Positions 7,079 to 7,281 of a DNA stretch of 7,281 bases are shown in pieces; positions within the stretch are counted from its first letter, which is position 1, and each line of letters starts with the position of its first letter. Position numbers and translations under genes: made by a program. The notes under the pieces were generated by a model, which worked only from the letters and a program-made list of their open reading frames with translations, made no database searches and had not been told where the DNA came from. Origin of the DNA: Chlorobiota bacterium. GTDB lineage: Bacteria; Bacteroidota; Bacteroidia; Bacteroidales; JAADJA01. Location of the stretch: positions 1 through 7,281 of the forward strand of contig JAUVIX010000190.1 of assembly GCA_030592565.1 (NCBI GenBank), given 5' to 3'.

Positions 7079-7121
7079 TTTTGTTACTACTTAGCAGTCT
7101 ATGAAAAACTTAAATATTTAA

Positions 7122-7281
7122 TTATTTAACATGTTTTGTCACAATCTTTTGAATTTTTGTCTTTTTTAAAGCTTCGCGCATAACCCAACTCAATCCTTTC
7201 GGACTGTATCTTCCATCAGCTTCTTTGCCATTAAAAATATAAATGTATGGATGCTCCACAGAAATATATTTTTTCAAACCC
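7122..7281 (-). pseudogene. Truncated tyrosine recombinase/integrase (partial at the window edge)
   Basis: The last 52 codons of a leftward gene enter from the right edge and end at TAA 7122-7124. The visible protein (HPYIYIFNG, then GRYSPKGLSWVMREALKKTKI) matches the region of Xer/phage-type tyrosine recombinases just before the catalytic C-terminal box: the '..LF.g..gg.yS.rs...v...a.kkagI...vt.HtLRHs.ATHLL' pattern. Here the protein ends KIVTKHVK, so it stops about where the HxLRH motif starts. The second catalytic His/Arg group and the Tyr nucleophile are absent. No LRHS-ATHLL-like continuation is found in the 43 bases (7079-7121) between it and the facing gene. In Bacteroidota such proteins are often single-gene mobile elements or integron-type recombinases. 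The copy is presumably inactive; its N-terminal part lies outside the window. Confidence 0.72.

Overview
The window looks like chromosomal DNA of a Bacteroidota bacterium, most likely from the Bacteroidia. The evidence is AT-rich sequence, promoters resembling the TTG-N20-21-TAnnTTTG pattern of this phylum, start codons without clear Shine-Dalgarno sites, and protein families typical of the group. No rRNA, tRNA or marker gene is present, so the assignment is inference.

Positions 5909 to about 34 form one leftward transcription unit of three tightly spaced genes (gaps of 19 and at most 6 bases). The first encodes a large exported protein: a signal peptide, a GATase1/ThuA-like N-terminal domain, a beta-sandwich, and an (alpha/alpha)6-barrel catalytic region like that of amylo-alpha-1,6-glucosidases and related glycoside hydrolases. 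The second encodes a polytopic GT-C/GT39-like glycosyltransferase, and the third an EamA/DMT-family transporter. A plausible but unproven reading is an envelope or secreted glycan module: one enzyme trims a glycan outside the cytoplasmic membrane, one transfers sugar from a lipid carrier, and one moves a small metabolite. The unit ends at two hairpins (75-94 and 34-65).

Positions 5829-6337 are non-coding. They hold the operon promoter, a G-rich patch, a cluster of three related short repeats (one inverted, two direct) and a 14-bp palindrome, then a second promoter firing rightward.

Positions 6338-7281 look like decaying accessory DNA. A rightward gene for a secreted hypothetical protein is interrupted by an in-frame TAG at 6905-6907, and its reading frame continues intact for 56 more codons to TAA at 7078. 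Facing it is the end of a leftward tyrosine-recombinase gene. It stops at TAA 7122-7124, just where the catalytic HxLRH box should begin, so the catalytic C-terminus is missing.

I see no clearly new biological system. The strongest observations are the clean internal amber codon, the recombinase cut at its catalytic box, the repeat cluster, and the unusual domain architecture of the hydrolase.
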